From the NCBI RefSeq assembly GCF_011038655.2, contig NZ_CP064954.1, positions 682,001-746,000 on the forward strand: 64,000 nt of DNA. Reading direction: 5' to 3'. The notes under the pieces are model-generated. The model searched no databases, was not told where the DNA came from, and saw nothing but the letters and a program-made list of their open reading frames with translations. Source of the DNA: Corynebacterium lizhenjunii. GTDB taxonomy: Bacteria > Actinomycetota > Actinomycetes > Mycobacteriales > Mycobacteriaceae. Positions 31,221 to 41,364 of this stretch are shown one piece after another. How positions within the stretch are numbered: the stretch's first letter is position 1; each line of letters begins with the position of its first letter. Made by a program: the position numbers and the translations under genes.

Positions 31221-31862
31221 TTAGAGCACCAACAAATCGTACTTAGTGTTCTTGACGTCGCTTAGCCGTTTCCGGGCACGGTCCAAGCGATGCCATTGCT
31301 CTTCCGGAATGGAGGTGCGTGCAATCTTGACTACCTCCTGGTCAGGAGTGCCCCAGGCAATTGGCATGGGGCTAATTTGTTGCCAGTGGGCTTGATCCCC
31401 GGTGGAGCGGTGGCCAGAGACAGCTGCCACTGGGATCTTGGTCCCCACAGCCCGCTTAGGCAAGCCCGGGATGTTTGAGACCGTGCGCAAAGCGGCACCC
31501 CAGCGCGGCGGGAGGGAGGGATCAACATTGGTATTGACCAAAGCCATGAGCACCATGTCGCGCTCATTGACCTCGGCTATCACCGCCGGGGCTAGAGGGT
31601 AGGTGTCATAGAGGTGCTGCGCTGTGCCCACCTTGCGGGCGGACAACACTCCCACGACGGCCACCACCACACCGAACAACCCCAGGCCCAAGGCTAGGGT
31701 GAGGCCCCAGGCGGCATCGACAAGAAAGTAGACCGCCACGCCGGAAGCCACCAGCACGGCACCTAGGAGCAGGCCCGAATACAGCAGGCGCCTTGCGTCG
31801 CGCAACAACTCGTTATTGGCCTTGGCAAAGGACTCATCAACGTCGAACTTGAAAATCTTCAT
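31221..31862 (-). CDS. Membrane protein, probable DUF3239 family
   Basis: A 213-residue protein with a soluble N-terminus (MKIFKFDVDESFAKANNELLRDARRLL), two adjacent transmembrane helices (about 30-74) and a beta-rich C-terminal domain of about 140 residues. I recall this as the DUF3239 family of corynebacteria; the function is unknown. It sits between the XPB helicase gene (5 bp upstream) and the aminotransferase (0 bp), so all are probably one transcript. Confidence 0.65.
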   Translation of the reverse strand: MKIFKFDVDESFAKANNELLRDARRLLYSGLLLGAVLVASGVAVYFLVDAAWGLTLALGLGLFGVVVAVVGVLSARKVGTAQHLYDTYPLAPAVIAEVNERDMVLMALVNTNVDPSLPPRWGAALRTVSNIPGLPKRAVGTKIPVAAVSGHRSTGDQAHWQQISPMPIAWGTPDQEVVKIARTSIPEEQWHRLDRARKRLSDVKNTKYDLLVL

Positions 31863-31867
31863 AATTG

Positions 31868-33505
31868 CTATAAGTCTACTGCGTCTAGCAGGCGATAGGC
31901 GTAGCCTTGCTCCGCGAGGAAGCGCTGGCGGTGGACGGCGTATTCGGCATCGACGCTATCGCGCGTGACTACCGAATAGAAGTGGGCGGCACGACCGTCA
32001 GTTTTAGGGCGCAGCAGCCGGCCCAAACGCTGGGCCTCTTCCTGGCGGGAACCAAAAGTACCGGAAATCTGGATGGCCAGTGCGGCCTGGGGAAGATCAA
32101 TGGAAAAATTGGCCACCTTAGAGACCACCAGGTAGCGCAGCTCGCCTTCGCGGAAAGCCTGGAAGAGCTTCTCCCTTCGGCCCGTAGGCGTGGTGCCATC
32201 AATGACTGGGGCGTCTAGCAGACGCCCAATGTCATGCAGCTGCTCCAAATACCCGCCAATAATTAGCGCCTGCTGGCCATCATGGCGCTCCAATAGCTTG
32301 CGCACCACATCCAGCTTGGCCGCCGCCGTCGAGGCAATACGGAAGCGATCCCGGGCTGTTGCCGTGGCGTAGAGCAGTCGCTCCTCCGCAGCAAAGTCCA
32401 CGCGCACCTCAACGCAATCTGCGGTGGCAATATATCCGGCGGCCTCCAGCTCCTTCCAAGGCGCGTCATAGCGCTTGGGGCCAATCAGCGAGAATACGTC
32501 TCCCTCCAACCCATCTTCGCGCACCAATGTTGCCGTGAGCCCTAAGCGGCGCCGAGACTGTAAGTCTGAGGTCATGCGAAACACGGGGGCTGGCAACAGG
32601 TGGACCTCGTCGTAAATAATCAGGCCCCAGTCGCGGGAATCAAACAGCTCTAGCGCCCGGTATTCGCCCTTAGTTTTGCGGGTAACCACCTGGTAGGTAG
32701 CTATGGTGACGGGCTTGATTTCTTTCTTCTCGCCTGAGTACTCCCCAATTTCGGAGGGGGTTAGCGTGGTCCGCCGCAGCAGCTCGTCGCGCCACTGGCG
32801 CCCGGCCACGGTGTTGGTGACCAAGATGAGCGTCGTGGATTGCGCCTTAGCCATGGCCGCAGCCCCCACAATGGTCTTGCCAGCACCACACGGCAAAACC
32901 ACCACGCCGGAGCCCCCGGCCCAGAAGGACTCCGCCGCGTAGGCCTGATAGTCGCGCAGCTGCCACGGGCCCGCGGCCTCGCTCAGCGCAATGGGGTGCG
33001 ACTCGCCATCGACGTAGCCAGCCAAGTCCTCCGCCGGCCAGCCGACCTTAAGCAGCTGTTGCTTGAGCCGGCCGCGCTCCGACGGGGGAATCGCCACGCT
33101 GTGCTCGTCTATGCGCGCCCCCAGCATCTCCCGCACCTGCTTATGGCGGGTGAGTTCTTCAATGATGGGAATTTCCGCCGACTCCAGAATCAACCCGTGG
33201 GCCGGATGGGCATGGATGCGCACCCGCCCGTATCGCGACATGGTCTCCGCAACGTCAATGAGCAGCGCTTGCGGCACCGGAAACCGCGAATACCTCTCCA
33301 AAACGTCTACTACCTGCTCCGCATCAAAACCGGCGGCGCGGGCATTCCACAGCGCCAAAGGGGTAATGCGGTAGGTATGGATGTGCTCCGGGGCCCGCTC
33401 CAGCTCTGCAAAAGGAGCCAGCGCCGCGCGGGCTGCCCCAGCTTGTGGGTGGTCAACCTCTAATAAAACTGTCTTATCTGATTGGACGATGAGTGGACCG
33501 TTCAA
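31868..33505 (-). CDS. DNA repair helicase XPB (ERCC3 homologue)
   Basis: This 545-residue superfamily 2 helicase has an N-terminal XPB damage-recognition-like domain, Walker A VVLPCGAGKTIVG (about 207-219), DEVH box IIYDEVHLLP, motif III GLTATLVREDG, and C-terminal motifs QISGTFGSRQEEAQRLGRLLRP. Bacterial XPB unwinds DNA 3' to 5'; mycobacteria encode it in the same context (Rv0861c). The partner gene lies 57 bp upstream, and the two are likely co-transcribed. Confidence 0.92.
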   Translation of the reverse strand: MNGPLIVQSDKTVLLEVDHPQAGAARAALAPFAELERAPEHIHTYRITPLALWNARAAGFDAEQVVDVLERYSRFPVPQALLIDVAETMSRYGRVRIHAHPAHGLILESAEIPIIEELTRHKQVREMLGARIDEHSVAIPPSERGRLKQQLLKVGWPAEDLAGYVDGESHPIALSEAAGPWQLRDYQAYAAESFWAGGSGVVVLPCGAGKTIVGAAAMAKAQSTTLILVTNTVAGRQWRDELLRRTTLTPSEIGEYSGEKKEIKPVTIATYQVVTRKTKGEYRALELFDSRDWGLIIYDEVHLLPAPVFRMTSDLQSRRRLGLTATLVREDGLEGDVFSLIGPKRYDAPWKELEAAGYIATADCVEVRVDFAAEERLLYATATARDRFRIASTAAAKLDVVRKLLERHDGQQALIIGGYLEQLHDIGRLLDAPVIDGTTPTGRREKLFQAFREGELRYLVVSKVANFSIDLPQAALAIQISGTFGSRQEEAQRLGRLLRPKTDGRAAHFYSVVTRDSVDAEYAVHRQRFLAEQGYAYRLLDAVDL

Positions 33506-33562
33506 AACCTTGCTTCCTTATTCCAGTAGCTGCCCATGTGGCCGCGCATGTAGCTGTTCTTT

Positions 33563-35689
33563 TTAGGCCAGATGCACGGAGGTGATGCGATGGACCGGAA
33601 AACGTACCGGTTGCTGCGCGCCATCAATGGCATCCACTTGCCCGCCAGCCATGCTCAATGGCGTGACCTGTAGCTGCCGGTCCCGGCCGTTCTTATCTGC
33701 ATAGCCGATAATGATGGGCCGTTTGCTGCGCACTGCTGCTGCGATGAGGTCAACGTCCGGGCCTGCTGGGGTATTTCCTTCGCTTGTGCTTGCCGATGCC
33801 CCGGAACCCCGCAAGGTGGCCACGGCGCGGCGGATGGCGGTGGCATCGGCAAGCTGCGGACGTGCCGGAGCCGGGCGGGGTGTGGGCAGCACCGCCGGGG
33901 CCGGGCGGACGTCAATGGATGCCCCCGTGGCATCCTCGGCGGCAGGGGCAAAGCCTGCGGCGCGAAGTCTCTCCAGGATTCCTCCCAGAGGGGACTCGGC
34001 AATTGCCACGGTGGGCGCCAGCAGACGCAGCTCCTCGACGGCGGCAACAGCGTGAGCCAACAGCGCGGTATCCTCGCAGCGCACGTAGCACAGGGCAGTG
34101 CCGGCGCGCAGCATGCCGTGGCTGCGCGCGACATCTTCAATGAGGAAAGACACCGCCTGCGGCACCTCCCCGTAGGCGTGCCGGGCAAAGAAGCTAGCGA
34201 TGGCCTCCGGGGTCAGCCCCGTGTCCATGCCGCGGCGCAGGGAAGCAGCGCTGACTCGGTAGACGCTGGCCAGGCCCGGAGATTCCAGATCCGCCAGCTG
34301 CTCCAGGGTGTGCAACACTGGGGTCTCAAGCGGGCCCGGGGTTATCACCGTCATATCGGCTTGCATGATAAACGTGTCCACCGCGTTGGGCACCGGACGC
34401 TGCCAAACCCAGCGACCGGCGGCAATGACCCCCAGCCATTCGGCTTCCTCTCGCAGTGCCGCGATGGTTTCTGGCTGGGTATGCGTGGCAAAAAGCGGAA
34501 AGAGGTAGCGTAGGTCCGCAGCGAACTCCTTGTCGCTCAGGGGCTGCCGGGCGTGTTGGTAGACGCGCAAAATGTGCTCCCGGTGCCGCGGCACATACTC
34601 GTGCCTGGTCTCTGGATCCAGCCCCCGGGACGACTCCCACGCGGCCCACGGTGAGCTCAGCCAGGCCTGCACCAGGTGCTCAAGGCGGTGGGCTAAGGGG
34701 GCATCGGCAAACTCGCTAGCAGCCTCCGTGGGCGCCAGGAAGTTTCCCTCCGGACCGCCAGCGGGCTCGCCCCGGGCCACCAAGCGCGCGTGGTGAGCCA
34801 ACGTGATCAGCCTAGCGGCGTGCTGGGTATCCAACTCTTTATTGAGCTGGGCTAGGTGGCGCACGCCCACCGTTTTATCCTTGAGCAAGGGCACGGGCCG
34901 GCGGCCCAGGAGATCTAACAGGCGGCCCATCAGGCGCACCACGTCCAAGCCTGCGGCAGCGGCCTGCTCGTTGGCGGCTTGGTCAGCTGTGGCGGTGGGA
35001 GGCCCTGCGGGAAGGTCCCCAGTGCTGCTTAACACAATGCGTCCCGATGCCTCCGTGGGCACCGGCTCCACAGGGGTACCGCGCAGTGCCAGGCGGGTGG
35101 CACGCGGCAATCGCACGGTAGAAGAGTCCACACGCTGGATCAGACCGGCAGCGAGGAGCTGGGGGATAGGCCGGGTGGGATCAGCATCTGGTGCGGCGTC
35201 GCGGGTAGTACCCAGGCCGGTTTGGGCCAAAGTGTTGAGCACACGGCGCTGATCTGCGGGAAGGTCCTCTATCGTGGCGGCAGGAACGGGCGTTTGCTCC
35301 ATCAGCGACCAGTCTGCGGGCAAGGCGGCCATCACTCCGGTGGGGATAGCCAAGTGCGCAGTGCCATAGACTAAGGCGCGCGCCTGCAAGCCTGGCAGAT
35401 GCGCCCGGAGTTCGTGGGGCACAACGTCGGGCTTAACGGGCGAAAGCTCAGCACCAGCCTGAGCCAGGTGTTCCAACACCAGCAGCTGGCCCGCCGTGCA
35501 GGTGGCAAGTGCTGCCGTGACGGATGCGCGTAGGGTCAGCCGCGTGGCTAATGGGGCAAAGCTCGGGGGTAGCGGCATCACCACATCAGGGCGATGCTGC
35601 AAAATAGTGCAAAGCTCCGCATCGCTGCGTTTTTCCAGCCAGTCCCGGAAATCGGCGGCCGCGGGAGTGCTCTTTGATGCTGTGCTCAT
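33563..35689 (-). CDS. Helicase-associated large protein (Rv0862c-like)
   Basis: A 708-residue protein starting at ATG 35689 (MSTASKSTPAAADFRDWLEKRSDAEL); an upstream in-frame ORF start at 35746 is unlikely. It has repeated winged-helix-like segments (TAGQLLVLEHLAQAG, DQRRVLNTLAQTGL) and a C-terminal domain with RPIIIGYADKNGRDRQLQVTP and HRITSVHLA. It is annotated in relatives as helicase C-terminal or helicase-associated, and always neighbours XPB. It is probably a DNA-binding partner of the helicase. Three GGCATCGGCA words lie in it, two of them in a Pro/Ala-rich linker. Confidence 0.75.
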   Translation of the reverse strand: MSTASKSTPAAADFRDWLEKRSDAELCTILQHRPDVVMPLPPSFAPLATRLTLRASVTAALATCTAGQLLVLEHLAQAGAELSPVKPDVVPHELRAHLPGLQARALVYGTAHLAIPTGVMAALPADWSLMEQTPVPAATIEDLPADQRRVLNTLAQTGLGTTRDAAPDADPTRPIPQLLAAGLIQRVDSSTVRLPRATRLALRGTPVEPVPTEASGRIVLSSTGDLPAGPPTATADQAANEQAAAAGLDVVRLMGRLLDLLGRRPVPLLKDKTVGVRHLAQLNKELDTQHAARLITLAHHARLVARGEPAGGPEGNFLAPTEAASEFADAPLAHRLEHLVQAWLSSPWAAWESSRGLDPETRHEYVPRHREHILRVYQHARQPLSDKEFAADLRYLFPLFATHTQPETIAALREEAEWLGVIAAGRWVWQRPVPNAVDTFIMQADMTVITPGPLETPVLHTLEQLADLESPGLASVYRVSAASLRRGMDTGLTPEAIASFFARHAYGEVPQAVSFLIEDVARSHGMLRAGTALCYVRCEDTALLAHAVAAVEELRLLAPTVAIAESPLGGILERLRAAGFAPAAEDATGASIDVRPAPAVLPTPRPAPARPQLADATAIRRAVATLRGSGASASTSEGNTPAGPDVDLIAAAVRSKRPIIIGYADKNGRDRQLQVTPLSMAGGQVDAIDGAQQPVRFPVHRITSVHLA

Positions 35690-35754
35690 GATGACAAACC
35701 AGTTTAAACCGAAGTGAGTTACATTTTTCCGCCGGGTTTGGCACAATAAGAGTC

Positions 35755-35943
35755 ATGTCGAAAGTAGAGAAGAAGGGCCACGTGTCCCCGGCTTGGCCGA
35801 AGAACGACGCCCGCGAGCACGCAATTACCGAAATCACCGCGCCGTTCGCCGGCGCGTCTAGCCCATACGGGGATGACCTGGTTCTCCCGCTTCCCGCAGA
35901 GAAGCTGAACTACGTTCACCCCTACACGCGCGTTAACCGCTAA
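35755..35943 (+). CDS. Small conserved corynebacterial protein
   Basis: A 62-residue soluble protein (MSKVEKKGHVSPAWPKND...LNYVHPYTRVNR), with no membrane segment or Cys. It is divergent from the helicase-associated gene and followed by a strong terminator, so it is a monocistronic unit. TAAGAG 4 bp before the ATG, or the T-rich stretch upstream, may serve as the -10 of a leaderless message. The family is unknown to me; the ending YVHPYTRVNR looks conserved. Confidence 0.7.
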   Translation: MSKVEKKGHVSPAWPKNDAREHAITEITAPFAGASSPYGDDLVLPLPAEKLNYVHPYTRVNR

Positions 35944-35978
35944 GGAACGCCCGCACTGCAGGCACCCCTTGGAGCGTA

Positions 35979-36010
35979 CAAGCACCCTTCGGGGTGCTTG
36001 TTGCGTTTTT
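35979..36010 (+). terminator. Intrinsic terminator
   Basis: CAAGCACCC (35979-35987), TTCG tetraloop and GGGTGCTTG (35992-36000) form a perfect stem, followed by TTGCGTTTTT. Confidence 0.9.
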
Positions 36011-36059
36011 CGGGGTGCTCATTGCGTTGTGCAAGCAGGGGAGGCCCTGGCTATGCATA

Positions 36060-36132
36060 AGTGCCCCGTTCCCGGCAACGTTGCGCCGATTTCTTGTAGG
36101 ATCGGGCCACGTTTTGCCGGGAACGGGGCACT
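36060..36132. repeat. Palindromic 73-bp element, copy C
   Basis: Perfect 19-bp terminal arms, AGTGCCCCGTTCCCGGCAA (36060-36078) and TTGCCGGGAACGGGGCACT (36114-36132), enclose 35 bp. The length and right-arm pattern (TTTGC-G-GAA-GGG-CACT) resemble copies A and B. It sits between a terminator and the rpf gene end and could also act as a bidirectional terminator. Confidence 0.65.
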
Positions 36133-36209
36133 CGTAGCACCCGTGGCGCCACTGAGTTGCTCAGGCCGAACGGCTTCCGACACGTGGGCGGAAGCCGTTC
36201 GTGAGGGTA

Positions 36210-37045
<836 letters not shown>

Positions 37046-37268
37046 AAATAGTCACGCCTTGGGCTCTAGTTGGCTACTTTGGGCTGTGGTGCCGCAGGAA
37101 TGCGAGGGCAAAACCCCTGTTAGAGGCGCTATCGTGACGGGGTTTGGCGTTACTGTTATGTATGTCACATGCGTGCGGGTTGGGTGTGTGCGCTATGGTA
37201 GGGAATTTCGCGCTAGCGACGGGGTTAAGATGTGTATTCCCCTATGAGTAAAGAAAGTGGTGAGCTCC

Positions 37269-37649
37269 GTGCCAATTGGCAAGGTGAAGTGGTATGACGC
37301 GGACAAGGGCTACGGCTTTGTCTCGAACCCGGGCGACGAGGACGTCTACGTCGGCCGTTCCGTACTTCCCGAGGGCGTGGAGGAACTGGTCCAAGGCCAG
37401 CGTATCGAATTTGACTTCGCTGCCGGACGCCGTGGCCCGCAGGCACTGCGGGTTAAGGTGTTGGACACTCCGCGCCGCCGCACGCCTTCACGCAAGCCGG
37501 AAGAACTCGGCAGCATGATTGCAGATGTAATGACCGTCCTCGAATCCCATATCCAGCCCCAGCTGGCCAATGGGCACTACCCAGAGCGCAAGACCGGACG
37601 CAAAGTGGCCGAAATTCTGCGCGCCATCGCCCGGGACCTCGATTCATAA
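37269..37649 (+). CDS. Cold shock domain protein (CspA-like with C-terminal extension)
   Basis: A 126-residue protein from GTG 37269 (MPIGKVKWYDADKGYGFVS). The cold-shock domain is residues 1-68, with RNP1-like KGYGFVS and RNP2-like VYVGRSVL. A helical extension to residue 126 (LGSMIADVMTVLESHIQPQL) is typical of the longer corynebacterial/mycobacterial form. It is an RNA/ssDNA chaperone. GTG starts 12 bp and more upstream are in frame, but family alignment favours 37269. Confidence 0.88.
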   Translation: MPIGKVKWYDADKGYGFVSNPGDEDVYVGRSVLPEGVEELVQGQRIEFDFAAGRRGPQALRVKVLDTPRRRTPSRKPEELGSMIADVMTVLESHIQPQLANGHYPERKTGRKVAEILRAIARDLDS

Positions 37650-37709
37650 AAGCACACTGTGTCCTCCAGGGGGTCCTCTAGGGGGACAGCAGCCCTGGGA
37701 GGCTGTGCT

Positions 37710-38258
37710 TTAGGGGGCATCGGCAAACTCGGCCAAAGTGGACAGCGACCACACGGTGGCCTTGGGGGTTTCCTCGCCGTCGGCATCGGTGCCAATGAGC
37801 ACCGTGGACACCTCCACCACCGCAAGACGGGCAGGCTTGCCGCTGGAGGCCTCAATCGCCGCCACGGAACCGGGAATTTCTACCCGGGTGGTCTCACCCG
37901 CACCGTGGAGCTGCTCATCATTGGCAGCCGGGTCATCATAAATAGTCAACAGTTTCCACTGATGGCGGGCAATGTCTTCCGGCAACTCCAGCACCAACGT
38001 CTGATCGGCGCCCACCTCCAAGTGGGGCACGGTCCCCTCCGGGCACTGCGTTCCCGGTTCGCAACTTAAATAAGGAAAGACCTCTAGGGACTCATCGCCC
38101 ACCTGCGCGGTGATAGAGACCTCCGCAGGGTCCTTGCCCGGGCGGGAGTTTAACCAATTCTGGACCAGTACTGCGCCGACGATGATGACCACGACGGCGA
38201 TGACCAGTGCCAGCAGCTGGAGCAGGGACTTGCGTTGTGCCTCTTTGCGCGTTGCCAT
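37710..38258 (-). CDS. Membrane-anchored exported protein, probable DUF2771
   Basis: A 182-residue protein with one N-terminal transmembrane helix (LLQLLALVIAVVVIIVGAVLV, about 12-32) and an extracellular beta-rich domain with a Cys pair (LSCEPGTQC). Actinobacterial DUF2771 proteins have this layout; the function is unknown. A GGCATCGGCA word encodes the last residues (FADAP). It lies 11 bp after the cyclotransferase-like gene, so it is probably co-transcribed. Confidence 0.65.
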   Translation of the reverse strand: MATRKEAQRKSLLQLLALVIAVVVIIVGAVLVQNWLNSRPGKDPAEVSITAQVGDESLEVFPYLSCEPGTQCPEGTVPHLEVGADQTLVLELPEDIARHQWKLLTIYDDPAANDEQLHGAGETTRVEIPGSVAAIEASSGKPARLAVVEVSTVLIGTDADGEETPKATVWSLSTLAEFADAP

Positions 38259-38269
38259 GGGGATGTATC

Positions 38270-39109
38270 CTACTCCGCCTCCGGCTCAAAGCTCACCCGG
38301 TAGAGATCCGGCCAGCGCTTGCCGGTGAGATAGAAGTGATCGGTGCCGGGGATATGGGCAATGCCGTTGAGCACGTTATTCGGATCCTTAGCGGCATTAT
38401 TGGGCACCGCGCTGGCGTCGATGACGGCCGTGACCCGGCCCGTGGTGGGATCAATGCGCAGGATGTCCGTGCTAAACCACACATTGGCGTAGACCTGCCC
38501 ATCCACGCACTCCAGCTCATTGAGTTGGTCTACCTCGCGGCCTTCAAGAGTAACGCTTACGCGTTGCTCTTCGGCGAAAGTATCCGGGTTGAGGCGGCGG
38601 AGCTGGGAGGTGCCATCGGACATGTAAAGGCTTGTATCGGTGGCGCATAATCCCCAGCCCTCGCCAGGGTAGGAAGCCTGCCCGGTAAGTTCCAGGCTGT
38701 CGCGGTCATAGCGCAACGCTGTGCCCGCCTGCCAGGTCAGCTGCCAGATAGAGTCCTCGTATTGGGTAATGCCTTCTCCAAAGTAGCGTTGGTCCAGGTC
38801 CACCGACGCTAGCTCCGCCCCGGTGGCCGGGTCCATGCGGTACAGGCGCGACTGGCCGCGCTGGCCGGTACCCACCCACAGCTGGCCGTCGGTGGTGGCC
38901 TCTAGACCTTGGGTAAAAGAAGCGGGATCAAAGTCCAGGCGCTGGTGCACCCGCACCGTCAAGCGCTCCACAGATGGCGAGGCAGACTGTGCAGCGTCTG
39001 GTGCGTCAGCGCTGCAGGCGGCGAGGATCAACGCAGGGGCCACAGCCGCAGCTACAGCGGGCAAGAAATGTGGCAGCAGGGGACGGTGGAAGGACGAAAG
39101 CATACCCAT
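38270..39109 (-). CDS. Glutaminyl-peptide cyclotransferase family lipoprotein
   Basis: A 279-residue protein with a signal peptide and lipobox LILAAC at about residue 32, then the five-blade beta-propeller of the plant/bacterial glutamine cyclotransferase family (FTQGLEATTDGQLWVGTGQRG at two strands, YFGEGITQYEDSIWQLTW, ELECVDGQVYANVW, NVLNGIAH). It would convert N-terminal Gln to pyroglutamate on exported proteins, on the outer face of the membrane. Upstream gene of a pair with the DUF2771-like gene. Confidence 0.85.
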   Translation of the reverse strand: MGMLSSFHRPLLPHFLPAVAAAVAPALILAACSADAPDAAQSASPSVERLTVRVHQRLDFDPASFTQGLEATTDGQLWVGTGQRGQSRLYRMDPATGAELASVDLDQRYFGEGITQYEDSIWQLTWQAGTALRYDRDSLELTGQASYPGEGWGLCATDTSLYMSDGTSQLRRLNPDTFAEEQRVSVTLEGREVDQLNELECVDGQVYANVWFSTDILRIDPTTGRVTAVIDASAVPNNAAKDPNNVLNGIAHIPGTDHFYLTGKRWPDLYRVSFEPEAE

Positions 39110-39148
39110 GTGGTCTATTGTGCCCGAGTTGGTACATAGTATGTAGTT

Positions 39149-39841
39149 GTGTCGAAACAGAGGAACTCACGTCGCAAGCAAACCGTCAACGCCTCCCGTA
39201 TCAGCGCCCCAAAGGTCCTCCTTGGTGCCCAAGCGGTAGCAACGGCCCGGGAGGCCCTCGAAGAGCTGGGGGAGGGCGGCATCGGCGCGCATGTGGGGGT
39301 AGCGGGAATATCTAAGAATGTGGTCACGCACAGGTTCGAAGCCTACGTGCCGGGCTATTCGGGCTGGGAATGGCAAGCAGTATTAGCGTGCGCTGCAGGT
39401 AGCAGCGATGTCACTGTCAATGAGGTCGCGCTAGTGCCCGGGGGAAACGCGCTGCAAGCTCCGGAATGGGTTCCCTATGCAGAGCGCGTCCAACCGGGAG
39501 ATTTAGGTCCCGGCGACCTCATGCCCCTTGAGCCGGATGATGAGCGTGTGGATGACTCCGGCAACCTGACCGAGGCCGCCATGCGGTCCGCCCGGCAACG
39601 CTGGATGAATGGGGACTATGGGCCGCGGGCAGAGATGGCCACGGCCTCGCCGCTGCAGTGCCGCACGTGCGCTTTCTTGCTCCCGATGATGACCAACTTT
39701 GGGGTATGTGCCAATGAATACTCCGCAGACGGACGCGTGGTGCACGCCACGTATGGCTGCGGTGCACACTCCGGAATCACCGCCAGACGCAGCGAAGAGG
39801 CGGCCAAACCCGTCTTCGATGACGAAAAACTGGTCTTCTAG
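39149..39841 (+). CDS. DUF3027 family protein
   Basis: A 230-residue protein from GTG 39149 with the DUF3027 blocks HRFEAYVPGYSGWEWQAVLA (about 71-90), NALQAPEWVPYAERVQPGDL and a C-terminal Cys cluster (CRTCAF, FGVCANEY, YGCGAHS) that may bind a metal. Conserved in actinobacteria with no known role. TACATAGTATG overlaps its start region. Divergent from the cyclotransferase-like gene. Confidence 0.8.
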   Translation: MSKQRNSRRKQTVNASRISAPKVLLGAQAVATAREALEELGEGGIGAHVGVAGISKNVVTHRFEAYVPGYSGWEWQAVLACAAGSSDVTVNEVALVPGGNALQAPEWVPYAERVQPGDLGPGDLMPLEPDDERVDDSGNLTEAAMRSARQRWMNGDYGPRAEMATASPLQCRTCAFLLPMMTNFGVCANEYSADGRVVHATYGCGAHSGITARRSEEAAKPVFDDEKLVF

Positions 39842-39942
39842 CCACCCACCCCAGCGGATGGTTTTGCGTTTTCGCCCACTTTGCGGGAATCTATGCCGGT
39901 AAAACTCAATTTCTCAAACCTGGCAAGGGGTTTAAGCGTCGT

Positions 39943-41349
39943 ATGAAAACTACTCTCGACCGCTATTTCCATATCTCCGAGCGCGGCTCAAGCATCGGCA
40001 CGGAAGTCCGCGCCGGCGTGGTGTCCTTCTTCGCGATGGCCTACATCATCCTGCTCAACCCGCTCATCCTGGGTACCTCTCCGGACGCTGAAGGCCGCGT
40101 CCTTGGCATCCCCCAAGTCGCGGCCGCCACCGCCCTCATCGCGGGCATCATGACCATAGCCTTTGGTGCTATCGCCCGCTACCCATTCGCTATGGCCGCC
40201 GGTCTGGGCATGAACACGTTTGTGGCCGTAACCATGGTTGCCACCAATGGGCTGACCTGGCCGGAGGCCATGGGCCTGGTGGTCATCGAGGGTCTCATCA
40301 TCGTGGCGCTGGCCATCACGGGCTTTCGCACTGCAGTATTCCACGCCATTCCGCGCTCAATGAAGGCCGCCATGGGCGTGGGCATTGGCATGTTCCTGGC
40401 AATCATTGGTTTCGTCGATGGTGGCTTTGTCACCCGCGTTCCGGACGCCGCCATGACCACGGTCCCGGTGGGGTTGGGCATCAACGGCTCCATTGCGACC
40501 TGGCCGGCACTTATCTTCGTGCTGGGGCTGCTTATCTGTGCCTTCTGCGTGATCCGCAATATCCCCGGCGGAATGTTCCTGGGTATTGTGGTGACCACCA
40601 TCATCGCGATCATCGTCCAGGCTTTCACGGGTTCTGAGGATTGGGGTATGGCCACGCCGGGCTCCCCAGACTCGCTGGGCGGAATCCCGGATCTTTCCAT
40701 CGTCGGTGACGTGAGCCTGCTTGGTGCCTTTACCAAGCTGGGGGTAGTGGCCACCGTGCTGCTGATCTTCACTTTGCTGCTGACCAACTTCTTCGACGCC
40801 ATGGGCACCATGACCGGCCTGGGTAAGCAGGCGAACCTGGTCGACGAGGACGGTGTATTACCGGACATGAAGAAGGCCCTCGTGGTGGAGGGCTTCGGTG
40901 CTGTGGCCGGCGGCTTGGGCTCGGTGTCTTCCAATACGGTCTTTGCTGACTCTTCCGCAGGCGTGGGCGATGGCGCCCGCACCGGCCTGGCCAACATCAC
41001 CACCGGCGTGCTGTTCCTGCTGGCCATGTTCCTCACCCCGCTCTATGAAATCGTGCCGATTGAGGCCGCCGCTCCCGTGCTGGTCATCGTGGGCGTGATG
41101 ATGGCCTCCCAAATCACAGAAATCGACTGGACCAAGCTCGAGGTAGCCATCCCGGCATTTCTGACCATTGTGGTTATGCCGTTTACCTATTCCATCGCCA
41201 ACGGTATCGGCGTTGGCTTCATCGCCTTTGCCCTGTGCGCAGCGTTTTCCGGCAAGGGCAAGGAAGTGCATTGGCTGATGTGGGTCATTGCCGGTCTGTT
41301 TGTGGTCTACTTTGGCATGGACCCCATCACCGCAGCCCTGGGCGGCTAG
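39943..41349 (+). CDS. NCS2/AzgA-type purine permease
   Basis: A 468-residue polytopic transporter of the AzgA/PbuG branch. It has RAGVVSFFAMAYIILLNPLIL near the N-terminus, GLGMNTFVAVTMV, TLLLTNFFDAMGTMTGLG and GLGSVSSNTVFADSSAGVGDGARTGL (two helices, substrate region). Relatives import hypoxanthine, guanine or adenine with protons. I see no purine riboswitch in the 101-bp leader. It stands as a single gene, 15 bp before the rRNA methyltransferase. Confidence 0.88.
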   Translation: MKTTLDRYFHISERGSSIGTEVRAGVVSFFAMAYIILLNPLILGTSPDAEGRVLGIPQVAAATALIAGIMTIAFGAIARYPFAMAAGLGMNTFVAVTMVATNGLTWPEAMGLVVIEGLIIVALAITGFRTAVFHAIPRSMKAAMGVGIGMFLAIIGFVDGGFVTRVPDAAMTTVPVGLGINGSIATWPALIFVLGLLICAFCVIRNIPGGMFLGIVVTTIIAIIVQAFTGSEDWGMATPGSPDSLGGIPDLSIVGDVSLLGAFTKLGVVATVLLIFTLLLTNFFDAMGTMTGLGKQANLVDEDGVLPDMKKALVVEGFGAVAGGLGSVSSNTVFADSSAGVGDGARTGLANITTGVLFLLAMFLTPLYEIVPIEAAAPVLVIVGVMMASQITEIDWTKLEVAIPAFLTIVVMPFTYSIANGIGVGFIAFALCAAFSGKGKEVHWLMWVIAGLFVVYFGMDPITAALGG

Positions 41350-41364
41350 CTAAGCTAGGACACC